NCBI GenBank assembly: GCA_018881555.1
Contig: JACAXG010000025.1
Span: forward strand, 5,711,899 to 5,775,898
Length of the DNA stretch: 64,000 nt
DNA from: Amblyornis subalaris
Taxonomy: Eukaryota; Chordata; Aves; Passeriformes; Ptilonorhynchidae
Reading direction: 5' to 3'
The notes beneath the pieces were generated by a model that searched no databases, was not told the DNA's origin, and saw only the letters and a program-made list of their open reading frames with translations. Both the position numbers and the translations under genes were made by a program. This document shows positions 1-12,149 of the stretch, piece after piece (within the stretch, counting starts at the first letter, position 1; each line of letters opens with the position of its first letter).

Positions 1-1140
1 GTGTCTGTATCTGCTAAAGTCTTCACTAAATTTCCAAAAGCCATTAAAACAGGGATAGAAACACTAACACTTACAAACTTTAAAACCTTGTTAGCACAAA
101 ATATATTGAAAGTCTTACACGGGGAGGAAATTCACTCATAAACCAGTCAATGCTTAAAACCTGTTTAATAGAAAAATAAATAATAACAATAACAGCAACA
201 ACAATAATACAGTNTTCCTTTCTGAAAATGATTACCTTATCTATAAACCCTATTAAAAACACTTTGAAGTATTTCCAAAAGGTATTCAGAAGTCTCCAAA
301 CCAAAAGATTGGTTATTTTCAGCTTCTTTTTAAAAATCCGATATTTTCTTGACAAAGCTGAAACTTTGCGAAGTGTGGCTTGAAAGTAACAATTATCAAT
401 GACTGTATATTGTAACTGTGAAAAATAAATTAAAAGGAATTTTCATTTTAAAAATCTTTCACTTTAATATCCTTCCTTCCTTCTGCTAGTGCACTAAATT
501 ATTATGGCAGTGATAAAAAAGTCTATCTAAAATAGTCTATCTATGTGGATAGGCTAAATGTACTTTTAAATTATGTGGTGATATTCAAGAGAAGACAGGT
601 ATTTCAGCAAGGTTTTAGTTAAATTACTACAGATGCACAGCCCAGCTCCATACTCCTGTCTAAGTGTGTATCTGTTGCTCAACTATTGGGAAAGACACAC
701 GTCAAATTCCTCTCTGAAATGAACACAGTTATTTTTATCCTCATCATTTCTATGTCAGTGGAACAAGACAAGAACAAGTCTTCTTCTAAATTAGTCCCTA
801 ATCCCTTCAGGGATAACTTATGCCAGGGTCATTAGGGTTTATTACCNGAACAGAGCAAAGCAGCTAAACAAAGCCAGACTGGAAGTGTGAGAGGTTTCCT
901 TCCTCGTTCCTGTTCTAAACAGTTTCAGGATTGTGGGAGGCGTGAATTTATTAAGAAGTGTAAAGAAAGTAAGATGCGGCCTATCACCTTATTTTGGCTA
1001 ATATTTTTGCCATGCTTATGTTTGATGACTGTTTCCCGCACCATCCAGCCTTGTGATACATGGCTAACTCCCGCCTTTTCCCTGTGTGGCTGAACCCCAG
1101 CTAAAGGTTGAAAAATTGACAAAGGTTGACAATTGCACCC
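1..1140. other. AT-rich non-coding stretch, no gene seen
   Basis: No open frame here resembles a known protein; the small frames at 80-355 and 887-1122 lie in AT-rich DNA and have no recognisable domain. A short TTCC run sits near 470-484. The last 150 bases (about 990-1140) could be a badly decayed upstream extension of the CR1 scrap that follows, but I cannot align them convincingly. Confidence 0.6.
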
Positions 1141-1144
1141 TTTG

Positions 1145-1245
1145 GGAAAGGTAAACTCTTCCCTGGGTTAAAAATCGGCTGGATGGCTGGGCCCTGAGGG
1201 TGGTGGTGAGTGGTGATGCGCTCAGCTGGCAGCCTTTTCAGAGCT
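1145..1245 (+). mobile_element. CR1 LINE fragment (internal reverse transcriptase region)
   Basis: Translated on the + strand, this segment reads WLDGWALRVVVSGDALSW, which closely follows the conserved CR1 reverse transcriptase stretch just before the catalytic FADD region. CR1 is the dominant non-LTR retrotransposon of birds and usually survives as 5'-truncated copies. This piece has no CR1 3' end and is cut on both sides, so it is a dead internal remnant. The match is my recognition of the family at protein and DNA level, not an alignment, and the borders are uncertain by some tens of bases. Confidence 0.6.
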
Positions 1246-3655
1246 GGCACCTCTGATCACATGGAGGTGGATGACTCTTTCTCCAGACTCAGCAGAGACC
1301 CTGGCACAGAGAGCTGCACAAGTGCTCCAATTTCTTTGACATTTGTTCTCTAAAATGAAAACCTGTCTCTGTTCCCAGTGTTATTTTTGGAAAATGGGGT
1401 AGAATATCCAGATTAGTTTACTTTTTCCTTAAAACAACTCCTCCACTAAAAGCTTCAAGTAAGATGGTTGTTAAAAGCGAAAACCTGTGGGGCTCAGACC
1501 CAATGTAGTCAGCAGCACAGAGACTGAATCCTGACATCCCTGGTTATATATCCCTGGCTTACCCACAGGATGCATTAGGGGCCGTTTGAGATACCAAGTC
1601 CTTTGTGGTCTCTTTGATTCTCCAAACACTTAAGTCTCAAAACCAGGGTCAGATCCAAACCCAAATAAAATCACAGGAATATTTTTCGTTATTATAATGG
1701 TATTTGAGTGAGGAGACAGAGCTAGAGAGTGCATAGAAGATCATGTTGTCTGAGGTTTCCAATACAATGATTGCCATTAAAATGTCAATATTTAGCACCA
1801 GTCACTATGAAACTGCATCTGCTCTGCCACATTTCCCNTAGAACCTTAGTACAGAAATCTATCTGAATTGAGAGTTTCAGAACTACTCAATACTAGTTTA
1901 ATTCTACTGTCATTGAAGCTGTTGGTAAGATTTCCATTAATTTCAATGGAACAACATTAAACTCTGTGTAAAAACTACATCATTTATCGTGTCAATTTGT
2001 CATTTTATATCACATTAATGATAATGGCATAAAAAAAATTAAAAGCGGTTCATCTTGCATTATTATGGAACTAAAGGAATAAAGTACTGTGAGCTGAAGA
2101 GATATATGACTTTTTACCAGGGTTCAGCTAACCTTTGATCACTTTTAAAAATTAAGGTGATTTTAGGGCTGAAAAATGCTCACACTAAAAGACTTAAAGA
2201 GCTCAATCTGTTCATCAAAAAAGATCAATAGTTACTTAATTGCTATATAGGAGTGCCTTCACNAAGAGAAAATGTCATGTAGTAAAGGACTCAATCCATC
2301 ACAGAAAAGCACAAGAACCACTGGTTTGACATTACATTAGATAAAATCTTCATAGAAATAAAGCTTCTGGTTTCTTGGGGTTTGAGATTTTCTGTTGTTT
2401 GTGGGTTTTGTTTTGTTTTGTTTTAATAAAATGTTCTGATTAAATTTCCACATATTAACAGCTTCAGACAAGGACTGAAGCTGTTGTCCTAAGATTGATA
2501 TGATGATCAAACCCAAGTTATCAGTCTCATTAACAGTCTAACTAGGAAAAGAAAGGAAAAAGGAAGAAAAAAATAGTGTTATTATGCAGAACACTAGAAA
2601 TACTTAAAATTTCTAATTTCTGGAATTTCTTCCCAATTATCCCACATTTCCAACAAAGAAAACAGAGGAAAATAGAGAGTGGGGTACAAAAACCAAAAGA
2701 GAGAAGTATATAATCCCAATTTGAATCAGTTCATCAGCTGAGGATCAGGGCAGCAATCTGCAGGAATTGAGCAAATGTTGGGCATTTGCTTTCACTTTGT
2801 TTTCTTTATTTCAGAAACATATATTTCATGGCACTGAGTACAGACTCAGATCAAGTGGCACTTTAAAGTACAGATAATTGTTTACATTTTAGAGAAAAAT
2901 GTTGTTCATTTTCTGTTTGATATTACTCTTTATTTTGTCCCATTTTGTGTGTGTCACCACATNATGACTTTACATTACCAGTAAAATTGAAAGTGACCTA
3001 ATATAAAACGTTCATTTGAGTATTCACTCTGTTACCTCAGTAGCTGTTAGGTAATTTTTTCATATGATTTTTTAAAAAATACGTGCTTTTATTTGTTATT
3101 CTCCTGCTTTAGTAATACTGCCAGCTGTACTTTCCACTTCACATGAATTCAGGTCTATTCCAATTTTCCACTTCCCTGCCTTTAATCCCAGTGTTACAAA
3201 CGGAATCCCATGCTACACTAATATCTCTTACTCAGTGGCACAGAAGAGATCAATATTTCAAAATGCCATATGTTTTATAGATCAACTGCCTTGTGCATAG
3301 GAATCCAATGGCATCTGAGCCATTACACAATATTTGTAAGTTACACAAGTCAAGGACTGTGAGGTCTGTCCTTGCACACGCTATCAGTTCCTAAAATGCC
3401 TGTACTCATCTGTGAAAGGTTTTAGTATTTCTACGAAACTTAACTAAGTTACCCGAATTCTTGATTTCCCCTCACCATAAGCCGTTCTCTGTGGCCTACA
3501 GGCATGGTAGGAACTTTAATAATGTGAACATTTTGTCCTTCACAGACACTCAAAAGCCTGCGGAAACTTTTCATAGGGTTTCACATCTGTCCATCCAAAG
3601 CTGGCTTGAGCACTTGCTCAAGGAGAGATGAAGTCAGTGGCTGAAAGACACACCT
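1246..3655. other. Non-coding stretch, no gene seen
   Basis: Unique-looking AT-rich DNA. It holds a short (TTTTG)n run at about 2404-2424 and one perfect hairpin, listed separately. No domain-bearing open frame, tRNA-like fold or LTR ends were recognised. Confidence 0.6.
2457..2485. other. Perfect 11-bp stem, 7-base loop inverted repeat
   Basis: AACAGCTTCAG at 2457-2467 is exactly complementary to CTGAAGCTGTT at 2475-2485, with a 7-base loop. If transcribed it would form a short hairpin. The stem is too short for a typical miRNA precursor unless bulged pairing continues outward, which I do not see. Confidence 0.5.
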
Positions 3656-3659
3656 CTGG

Positions 3660-4095
3660 CGTGTGTTTGGTCACTGAGGTTAATTTTACCAGCACTTCAG
3701 CCTGATTCACCTGCAGGCACAGATCCAGAGGTGGGGACNGCATCCAGTGCAGGGATCTCNGTGAGCAGCTGCAGTGGGAGCTGCCGGTTGAGCTTTGAGG
3801 GGGCAGGAGCCTGAACCTCAGATGAGAGGCCGCGAATGCTGACCCTTTGCACAACCAACGGCACAGGGACCTGTGGCACAGCCGGGACTGGACACTCAGA
3901 GACAGAGCAAGAGCTGGAGACTCCCAGACTTTCCCACCTTAGACTGTGAGGGGATAAAAGCCCAGAGGTTCCTTTGTTCAGGGTCCCTCCTCAGAGGTGC
4001 CAGCTCAAGCTGTTATTTTGTTATTTAGTTATTGCACCAAGATTAAATTATTTTAAGGGTCTGGATATCTGAGACTCTGCTACGGGAAACCTTGG
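3660..4095 (+). mobile_element. Probable avian endogenous retrovirus LTR (+ orientation)
   Basis: The block is richer in G+C than its surroundings and has LTR promoter architecture: a TATA-like GGATAAAAG at 3952-3960, followed about 85 bases later by a polyadenylation signal ATTAAA at 4042-4047. In between is a segment (about 3961-4035) that resembles the R region of avian ERVL-type LTRs, with a pyrimidine-rich 'GTCCCTCC' start and T-rich stretch before the signal. It is probably a solo LTR or the 5' LTR of a heavily deleted copy. I cannot fix the ends: no clear TG...CA termini, target duplication or primer binding site was found. No viral coding region is intact nearby. An unrelated GC-rich unique segment is the alternative. 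Confidence 0.5.
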
Positions 4096-4983
4096 ATTGA
4101 GCAGGTGAGGAAACCTGGTCTGACTGCGAGTGTAGGGTGTGCAGCTGAAGGGCCTCAAGCGGTGCAAGTGTGATGGCCAGAGCGGCTTCTGAGTGGTCCA
4201 ATAGGGATTTCCCTAGCACAGAACCAGTCAAAGGACGAACCTCTGGAGCCACACAGATCTTGGAGGAAACCACAGGGCATTTTGCATTTCAAGGTGTGCT
4301 GACTGTTCCTGCTTTGGTTCTGACTCCATTCCCTGAGCCAAGCAACACTTCTAAAGGTGACATCATGTTTTTGTGAAACTATTTTGATTTTGACAAGTTT
4401 GGGACAGAACATGGATTTGTCTCAATTTCAAGTCTGGAGCTGCNGACCAGACTCCTCAGGAGTGATATTCTGTTCTGCTCTTTGGGAAGTTTTCTAGTTT
4501 GCTGCCAAATCACNTCTCAGCCCCCCAGCAGTGCAGCTGCTAAATTGCTCCAGGGTTGGCAATCCCATGGGTTCCAGAGACCAAAGCCCACCATGCAGAC
4601 TGTCCCAAAACACCATCTCTGTTCCCTTTCCTAGAAAATCTTGGTGTTAGGTTACTACTACAAGAAAAAGAAAAACACATCTTTAAAATAACCCTCTTTT
4701 CCACCAAGTGCAATGACCTTTTCCTATTTNTGTCTACTCCAAACATGCTGCACTGATGATGGTGACAAGTCCGAGATGAACGGAGAAAAACTTCCTTGCT
4801 TAAGAGCATTTCTTGGCTTTGCCCTTCACTATCATACAACTGTGTCAGTATGTGTGAATTGCCTTTGAGAAAGTCCAGAACAAAACATTATTCAATACAC
4901 TTTTCCCAATAGAGAGAGGATTAGAGAACAAGCATGTGATATGTTAGACATGCTGCTTAACACATTACTGACATTCAGAGTAA
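4096..4983. other. Possible retroviral leader remnant, otherwise unassigned
   Basis: Composition stays GC-rich to about 4360 directly after the LTR-like block, so part of it may be untranslated leader of the same retroviral copy. Overlapping open frames on both strands (4043-4412 and 4540-4839) have no recognisable gag, pol or env motif and I do not call them genes. From about 4600 the sequence is ordinary AT-rich DNA. Confidence 0.35.
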
Positions 4984-5225
4984 GGAATGGGATGGGATGG
5001 GATGGGATGGGATGGGATGGGGTGGGGTGGGATGGGATGGGATGGGATGGGATGGGATGGGATGGGATGGGATGGGATGGAACAGAGTAGGATAGAACGG
5101 AAAGGAACGGAACGGAACGGAACGGAACGGAACGGAACGGAATAGAACAGAACAGAACAGAACAGAACAGAACAGAATAGAATAGAATAGAATAGAATAG
5201 AATAGAATAGAATAGAATAGAATAA
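4984..5225. repeat. Compound pentanucleotide satellite (GGGAT/GGAAC/AGAAC/AGAAT)
   Basis: About 240 bases of tandem 5-mers change in order along the array: GGGAT units to about 5080, a short mixed junction, GGAAC units to about 5142, AGAAC units to about 5175, then AGAAT units to 5225. Neighbouring unit types differ by one or two substitutions, consistent with stepwise spread of point variants by slippage. The + strand of the first block has G-triplets every five bases, a G-quadruplex-prone pattern. Open frames on the minus strand here (FYSIL, VPFRS and PSHPI repeats) are by-products of the 5-mer being read in frame and are not genes. Confidence 0.97.
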
Positions 5226-7054
5226 AGACAAAAGACTCTTGACCCCTTCCAAGTAATTTTAAGCAAAAGAAATTTTCAGGTGGTAAAAAATTAATTGTGA
5301 GTGAAACTTGGGTAGTAGCTTCCCCTCTGCAGAAATGTTTTTTTTTCCTGCATGTAGCATTGTATCTTCATGGTGTAGTTTACATGAAATTTAGTTTAAA
5401 TAGCAGCCTGAGGCCCTGGAGAAGTCTCTGAGCAAGTAATCTGGATTTTAATAATGCCGTTGTATTTCCTCACCATATTATTGCAAATTTGTATAATGAG
5501 TACTTTTCCNCTAAGGAAATGGCCAAGATAATATACTTGAGGGAAGCTCTTTAACAGCTATTAAAATGTGGTTATTATAAGTTTTTAATAACAAGTTGGA
5601 GGAAGGCCTCACCAGTGAGGGTCAGCTGGGAATCATTGATCAGACTTCAGACTTTACATCCACCGATAATGAGTACAGTCAGAGGACATCTGGTTGCAAA
5701 TATTTGAGAACAGCGTGTTTAGGTGAAGTTTGGATTCAGCCTGGCATGTCTTTGTAAAACTCTCTTCCTCTGCTGAATGCAGAGGATTTTGACCCGGCAA
5801 TAAGAGTCCTTCTGTCCAGAAAGAATTTCTGTCTATAGGAACAGAGAATGGAAGAAAGAAGCAAAAGCATTGAAAGTGTTTTACTTAAGTATACAAATTT
5901 GCTACAGATTTTCTCCCTACACAAGNAGGGTACTTTAAAATATCTCCATTCTTTCTTATTTTCAGTGACTTTTTTTTTCTGGTGGGTATTTTTATTTATT
6001 TATCTTAATGGCTGACTGATATAAGTATTACTGCAAATAGTAGACCATAATAGTAATTCCAAAGCTCTCCGACTGTATGTTGTTTGTGTAGGGAAGTACA
6101 TTTCATTTCACACAACATTTACAACTCCATGCTATAATTCTAGGAAGTCAGAAAGCTTTTAAAATTTAATGAACAAAAATTTTATGCGTTTACAACATCC
6201 AAAATTGGNCTATACCAAGCAGTTGTATGCAGGAGATTTTCTCTTGACACTGGTTTCATTTTCTTTGCACTACACCAATAAGAATTCATCTACTCTGAAG
6301 TTAATTAAGCTGAATAGGAAAAAAGACATTTATGTGAATCATCTCCAATGTCTTAATCCATTTGTGTAGATATTTTTTCTCCAAGATGCTCCCAGCTACT
6401 ATATTTCATAAATAAATTGCATGTGGAAGTTGCAATTTTCTTACCTCTTACAGAACGATCCTTTAAAGGAGCTCTGAAATATCTCTGTATCATAGAGGAT
6501 AAATTTTCAGTCCCACTGAAGAACCCTTTTCCATGTGCTGCCTTGCCTGGCAGCACTGCACTCAGAGCACATTTATGCCGGGTTATTACACAGTTGTAAA
6601 CTAGTTCATTTATCCTATTGTGCTTTGAGTCCATATGCAATGTGTTTTTTAATAATTTACCATGTTTGGGCCCAGTAATTAGTCTTATTTGGAACAAACA
6701 CCCTGCAGTATGCTGCCCTAACTAAACAGAGATCAGAAATGGCCAGAGAGAGTAATGAATCGGTGAAACGTCACCTCCTTAAGCCCAACATTTTCATTTA
6801 AAANGTCACAGATTGGGCATACATTTGTGGAGTCCATCTTGAAACTTCTGGAGTCAGAAACAGTGATCCAGAAACTGCATAGGCACTCGTATCCGTGTGG
6901 CACGGTGCCAGCCAACAAATCTGGAGTCACGTACATGCACCAGGAGGTGGGAGATGATGCCCAGAAATATGTGGCCCCAGTTTTTAGGAGGTAATTTTTA
7001 GGAAGCAGAAGTAGCAAGGCTGGGTGATGACTGCTGAGGACATAGTCTGGCAGG
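5226..7054. other. Non-coding stretch, no gene seen
   Basis: AT-rich unique DNA with short homopolymer runs (for example T-rich at about 5338-5346). The open frames at 6169-6369, 6353-6697 and 6733-7017 have no recognisable domains and overlap each other on opposite strands, as expected of chance frames. Confidence 0.6.
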
Positions 7055-7184
7055 GATCTCAGGTCCTTGCCTTACCACTGGCCTCTGGGAAAACCATCCC
7101 TGCTTCCCCAGCTGTCCAACAGAGCTAAGGCTGACCTCCATTGCAAAGCACCTGGAGATCAATAGACGAGTGATTCTGAGAGAT
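7055..7184 (+). mobile_element. MIR (CORE-SINE) fragment
   Basis: The order of MIR landmarks is visible: a region like the core's 'accttgggcaa' (about 7078-7093), a 'tttccccatctgtaaaa'-like stretch (about 7103-7122, here TTCCCCAGCTGTCCAAC), then the tail CATTGCAAAGCACCTGGAGA followed by a diverged 'tgatgaaaagtgct'-like end to about 7184. MIRs are tRNA-derived SINEs spread in early amniotes by the L2 machinery, so survival of one in a bird marks old, unrearranged DNA. The divergence is high. The call rests on motif order, not an alignment. Confidence 0.6.
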
Positions 7185-10100
7185 GAAGACGTCCATCTTC
7201 TTATTCACAAAGTTTTCAGAATTTTAAAAGATCCAATTCTCCTGGATTTAAAACCTGGAATCCTGGAGCTTGTCTTGNGGTAACAGGCATGTGTTGAAGC
7301 CTTTCACTGCGGTAGAATGAATTATGATGGATGCACTCACTCCATTATGCTATTCCCACTTTTTGAGTTCGCAACAGCAGGGAGAGGAGAAGGGAAGCAT
7401 CTAGGGGCAAGCTGCTCTCTTTCTGTTTTTCTGTTCGTGACACACACCACATCTGCCACGATATCCCTGTTCAGTGCCATGGATTTTTTATATTTAAAGT
7501 GAGGTCCAAACGCCCTGCCTGACAAAGGTAGCAAGCGATCCAGTAAGTTCAGCTGTTGTCATTGTCTGACTGTGAGACTGCTTCTGACTGAGCCCTTAAC
7601 TACAGCCTTTCTTTGCTGAAGAAATGCTGGAAAGTTGGCACATGCTCTCAAAAGTTTCTTGCAGGCATTATTCCCAGNCCTGCTGGAAGCACCAGGACAC
7701 GTCCAGGCTCAGCCCATCTGTGCCCTTGAGGATGCAGTCAGCTTTTCACCTCTGATATGGAAAAAATTATTTTCTTTTCTTTGTTTTCCACCGAGAATGT
7801 TTGAAACATGATCAGGGTTTCAAAAGGCTGCAGCAGTCATTGAGGTAACTAATTAGCATTCTCCTCTCTGTGGAAATTGTGTGTGTATTTTACACTCTTT
7901 GCAGCAATGGCACTGTATTTAAAATCAAATACATTGGTCAGAATAAGATATAGGAAAAGAACTTCAGGACCACCTGATTTGGAGTCATAAAAACACAAGA
8001 GTACTGCAAATGCAGAACTTTCACCACACACTCTGTTCTNGCATTTTAAATATGATTTATTCTTAATCAAATGTTCCTGTTAAATAAAGATAAAAAATTG
8101 TACTGCATCACTTGAAATATTTCAACTGTGATGTAATAGGATGCCTTTGAATTATGTATATTTTCTAAATATACATGATCATTAATTACAACTTTATTTT
8201 GGAATATCAGCATTTAAAAACTTTTTAAAGGTTAAAGAAAACATATAGGAGAATTCTCTGTTAAATGTTAACTATTTAGAATTAACAAAACTGAAATGAA
8301 CAAAATGAAATAATCTTTTCCAAACGGCGTAAAATGAAATATTTTGTCCTGATTCAAATAGTAAAGAGAAAAATACTAATATTTTGTATTGAGATGCTTC
8401 AACAAGCCAAGAAACTTTTTCCTGAACAAGTTACAGCTCCCCAATTTATACAGTGCACTATCCTAGATTACCTTTCTTTTTTGTTTCATTTTACAAAACT
8501 AATTGAAAAAAAAAAAGTAAAACACATTGCAACCGTTCTAGACAGGTTTTCATTACTTTCTACAGAGCAGAGCCCTGTACATATTAATTAGCTGTAAACA
8601 AAATGAGTTCTCACTTAGGCTCAGTTAAACCTCACCCAGATGTCTGTTCTCATAGAAGTAGCTTCACTGCCTCCACAAAGTTTTTACAGCCTCCTCCTGG
8701 GACAGGGCAGCAGCCCCANATCACTTGGTATAGTTGACTTTTGCCAGCTTCTCTCCCAGGTTTGTCCAAAGCAGGGGCAGAGCATTGAAGGGATTGAGGA
8801 ATCTCCAGCTGAAGTAACAGTCCTTTAGAAATCTTGTCAGATGACCATGAATGTCAATAGTCCTGCAGTGGCTGATTTATCTTGCTCTCAAAACAATTGC
8901 TACCATCTCTGCCCTAGCTAAGCAGAAAGAGAGGTGATCAAAAGGAAGAGATTTGCTCTTTTCTGTTTGTTTGATTTCCTCAGCAAATAGCAAATTCACC
9001 AAGCAGATTTACATTGAATAAAAACCTGTGACCACTTGAGTCCATTTCNCTGGATGTAGGACAACAGGAGCGGCTGGGAGAAGAGCCAGGAGATTAGTGG
9101 TGACATTTTCAAAATTAAAGATATGAGCTTTTCATTCTAAACCATCCAGCTTTGTTTTGATATCTAATTCTGCTTTTAAAAGGTTAACTCTTCTTGAAAG
9201 GATGCTTTGTTGTTTCTCTTTGTTTACTTAGCAGCTGCTCTAAAATAAAAATAAAAAAAAAGAAGAAAAAGTAACAGCGGAAGTAATTATTTTGCTTTCT
9301 CCAAAACTGAATACACATTTTTTGTTACAAGTTTAACTGGCNTATTTTGGCTCACTTTCAGTAAACAATGCAGAAAATTCTGTTATTTTCACATCTCTTT
9401 GGATACTGCTGTACTTTCCCCCAGCCCCTTTGCAGCGGAGCTCAACCCACCCCAGGGCCACAAGCCCTTTGATCTTACTGGTGGTTCTTTAGTGCAAGAA
9501 AAGAGGACCTGATCCAGCCTTAATTCCATCCTTCTGTTTAAGAACAGCACAGATACTTCAGAAGCCATAGAATACATACACCCTTACGCATTTCATGAAG
9601 GATGTTTGTTTCTTTTCTTCTGAAAAGATAACACTTTAAATGTTGTGGTTCNTTTATTCTAATGTCCTTTAGGTAGCACCAGTTCCTTACAGACAATTTA
9701 AAATTCTTTCACACTCCAGAAATACCGTAGGCAGTAGCAAGTTAGATAAGTCATTCTTAGAGTTATTAGTTGATAATGATGATAGCTCCAGTTCATCTGA
9801 AAAATTATTGCTCATAAAATTACTGTATCATAAGCAAACTGCACCTTTTCCTGATTTGTTTATCCTTGCAACGCTTTCAGTTTGGATAACACTCTTTTTT
9901 TATTAATATTGCTATTATTTATTTCCCCCCATCAGTTCCATAAGATACCTCATAAAATATATCTTACACTTGCCAGCACTAAGAGAATTACTAACTTCCA
10001 ATAGAGCTGAAGTTGAATCTCTCCAGGAGGGAGAAGAAACAAAAAAGAAACCTTGATAGCCCAATTTGGATGTGTTTGGATTATTTCCCATAGCCCAAGT

Positions 10101-12149
10101 GATGAACAAACTTTTAAAAACACCATCATCATCATACAGAAGAGCTCTGCTTTCCTAACCCTCTCATCTTTCTTCCCCACAGCAGAAGACAGGCTCTCCT
10201 TCCCTTCATCATTTAGCTGTGGTGAGAAGGTGAAATCCTCAGCTCCTGCACCTGCAGAGTGTGGTCTCCACCACCACAGAGACAGGGTTTGGCCACCTAT
10301 GGCCTGTCTTGTCAGGGGAAAGAGAAACAGCAGTGATGAACACCAACATTTAGTAGCTGAAAGAAATTACTGGAATTGCACCATTTTTAAGTGAACAAGA
10401 ACCAAATGCGCACATTTCAAATCCTNGGATTTTAATCTTTCCCACCAGCTGAGTGCAAAAGCTTTTTATGTTCAGTTACAGGAGTAAAGTAGACATTCTT
10501 CTAGAAAAAAAAAATCTTGGGTCAATTCCCAGAGAATGCCTTCTTGGGCTGTTCAAGAACAAGCTTTCTGCTTCCCAGTACTCTTCAGGCCTTGCATGTA
10601 ATAGCTTGTGTAACTGAGCCAAGAGGCAAAGCCTCCTGTGCACCACTGGCTGCCTTNGCACCTCTCAGGACAGGGAAATGTCTTTTGGCAGTTCACTACT
10701 GCCCCAAGCATGAAAGGTTTAGGAGTATTCACAAGATGTTGCCACTTAGCAATGTACCCCAGCTCAGCTGAGCTATCACAAACAATCAAATGAGTACTCT
10801 TAAGATCTTTTATTGATTTTCAAGCTAACTCATTTTACCTTAGATTTGTGGCAGGCTTAAGCCTGCTCATCCGCTCAGTCATGGCCAGTTAGTCCATCTG
10901 AGCCATCATCCTGCGTATGCCTGCATCCATTCAGCCTGAAAGGCTTGCCATCATTCACGCTCTATCTGCACATGGGAGACTGGGCTGTAATGGTCTGCTT
11001 TCCCCTTGATATAGTTCAGCCCAGAAATGTGAGACATAAACTACATTTAGGGACATGGATCAATATGCATTACTGGATGGCCCATCTCCGTCCCTGATGA
11101 GGTAAAAGGCTCAGCATGGTCAGGCAGCTGTAAATTCTCCGACGTTGCATCTGGCAGTAATAAGAACACTGCAGTGAGAAGTTGAGGGCTGGACAGCTGC
11201 TGGGATACTCTGTCACTTTTCTCACAGATATCACAGAGAAATTATCTTGTCCCAGCTCTGAGGACTCTCTTCCTAAGTGCCAATCGAAAAGATCGCTTGC
11301 AACCTGCTCAAAAACTGTCATAAGAGCAGCACTGAACCGGAGAGATTCTTGCAAGTTGAGCACCGCCAGTAAGCTTCAGGGACTTGGCTTGCTTTGCAGT
11401 TTGTCTTTTCTATTGCTCTCCAGACTTTCTGTATCCTANTTTTTTCAGGGTTGAACTTACTTTACCAGCCAGAAATTAGTACAGCCTTGCTGGGACTCTT
11501 TTGGTACAAGAGGTGTTCAAATAAATACCATCATGTAATAACAAACAGTTTCAATTAAGTGAAAGCAGGAGCTGTGTGGCTGTGCAGAAGTGGAGTTTCA
11601 GAAGCTTCCATGGACAGAATCCTATTAAAATCCTTTTGTTGCTGTTTCTAAAGCAGGTCTGCTTTGCGAAAAAACCAGGAACCCCTCAGGTTTTCCAATA
11701 TGAAGAAATTAAAGTATCTGTAACACCTGTCATCTTTCATCTGTATCATTAAGTTGGTTGCATGGAAATATCACTTTTTATTGGTGATGAAACTGTTTAC
11801 TGCGGACTGCACCAACCCAGGGAGAAAGCCAGATAGATTTTCCTCTGATAGCAGTGGCTAGCATAGTGAGCATAAGTAGATTATGAAAGGAAATCTAAAA
11901 TTGCCAAGTCCTCGGTGACTCCATTCAAATCTCACGGTTTAAAGGAAAATTGCACTGTTTCAATGTCTGGCAATCAACAAGATTATATGGTAAGAGTCGT
12001 TCCGCATAAACTGTGACAAATGCTTGGAAATAATCTCCTTCCCTTCCACCTGANGCTTGTACTGCATATTCAACACACTTGACAGCTTTAGCTAATTTAT
12101 TACCAAAGAAAAGGTCTGTTAAAGAGGAGGAAATTGAAGCAAATGGGGA
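7185..12149. other. Long non-coding stretch, no gene seen
   Basis: No recognisable gene in nearly 5 kb. It holds an A-rich run at about 9242-9272, a small (ATC)n at about 10123-10133 and a perfect 16-bp palindrome (listed separately). Open frames such as 10053-10394 (+, 113 codons) and 11070-11363 (-, 97 codons) lack domains and have antisense competitors. Confidence 0.6.
10851..10866. other. Perfect 16-bp palindrome
   Basis: GCAGGCTTAAGCCTGC is fully self-complementary without a spacer. It could be a symmetric binding site for a dimeric factor or a chance event. Nothing around it decides. Confidence 0.4.

Noticed and set aside
4892..5266. Open frames of 124 and 95 codons on the minus strand with repeated peptides
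   Set aside because: They are the pentanucleotide satellite read through; a 5-mer array gives a 5-residue peptide repeat in every frame without stops.
11925..11960. Possible tRNA T-loop (TTCAAATCTC)
   Set aside because: No matching acceptor stem, D-arm or anticodon arm upstream.
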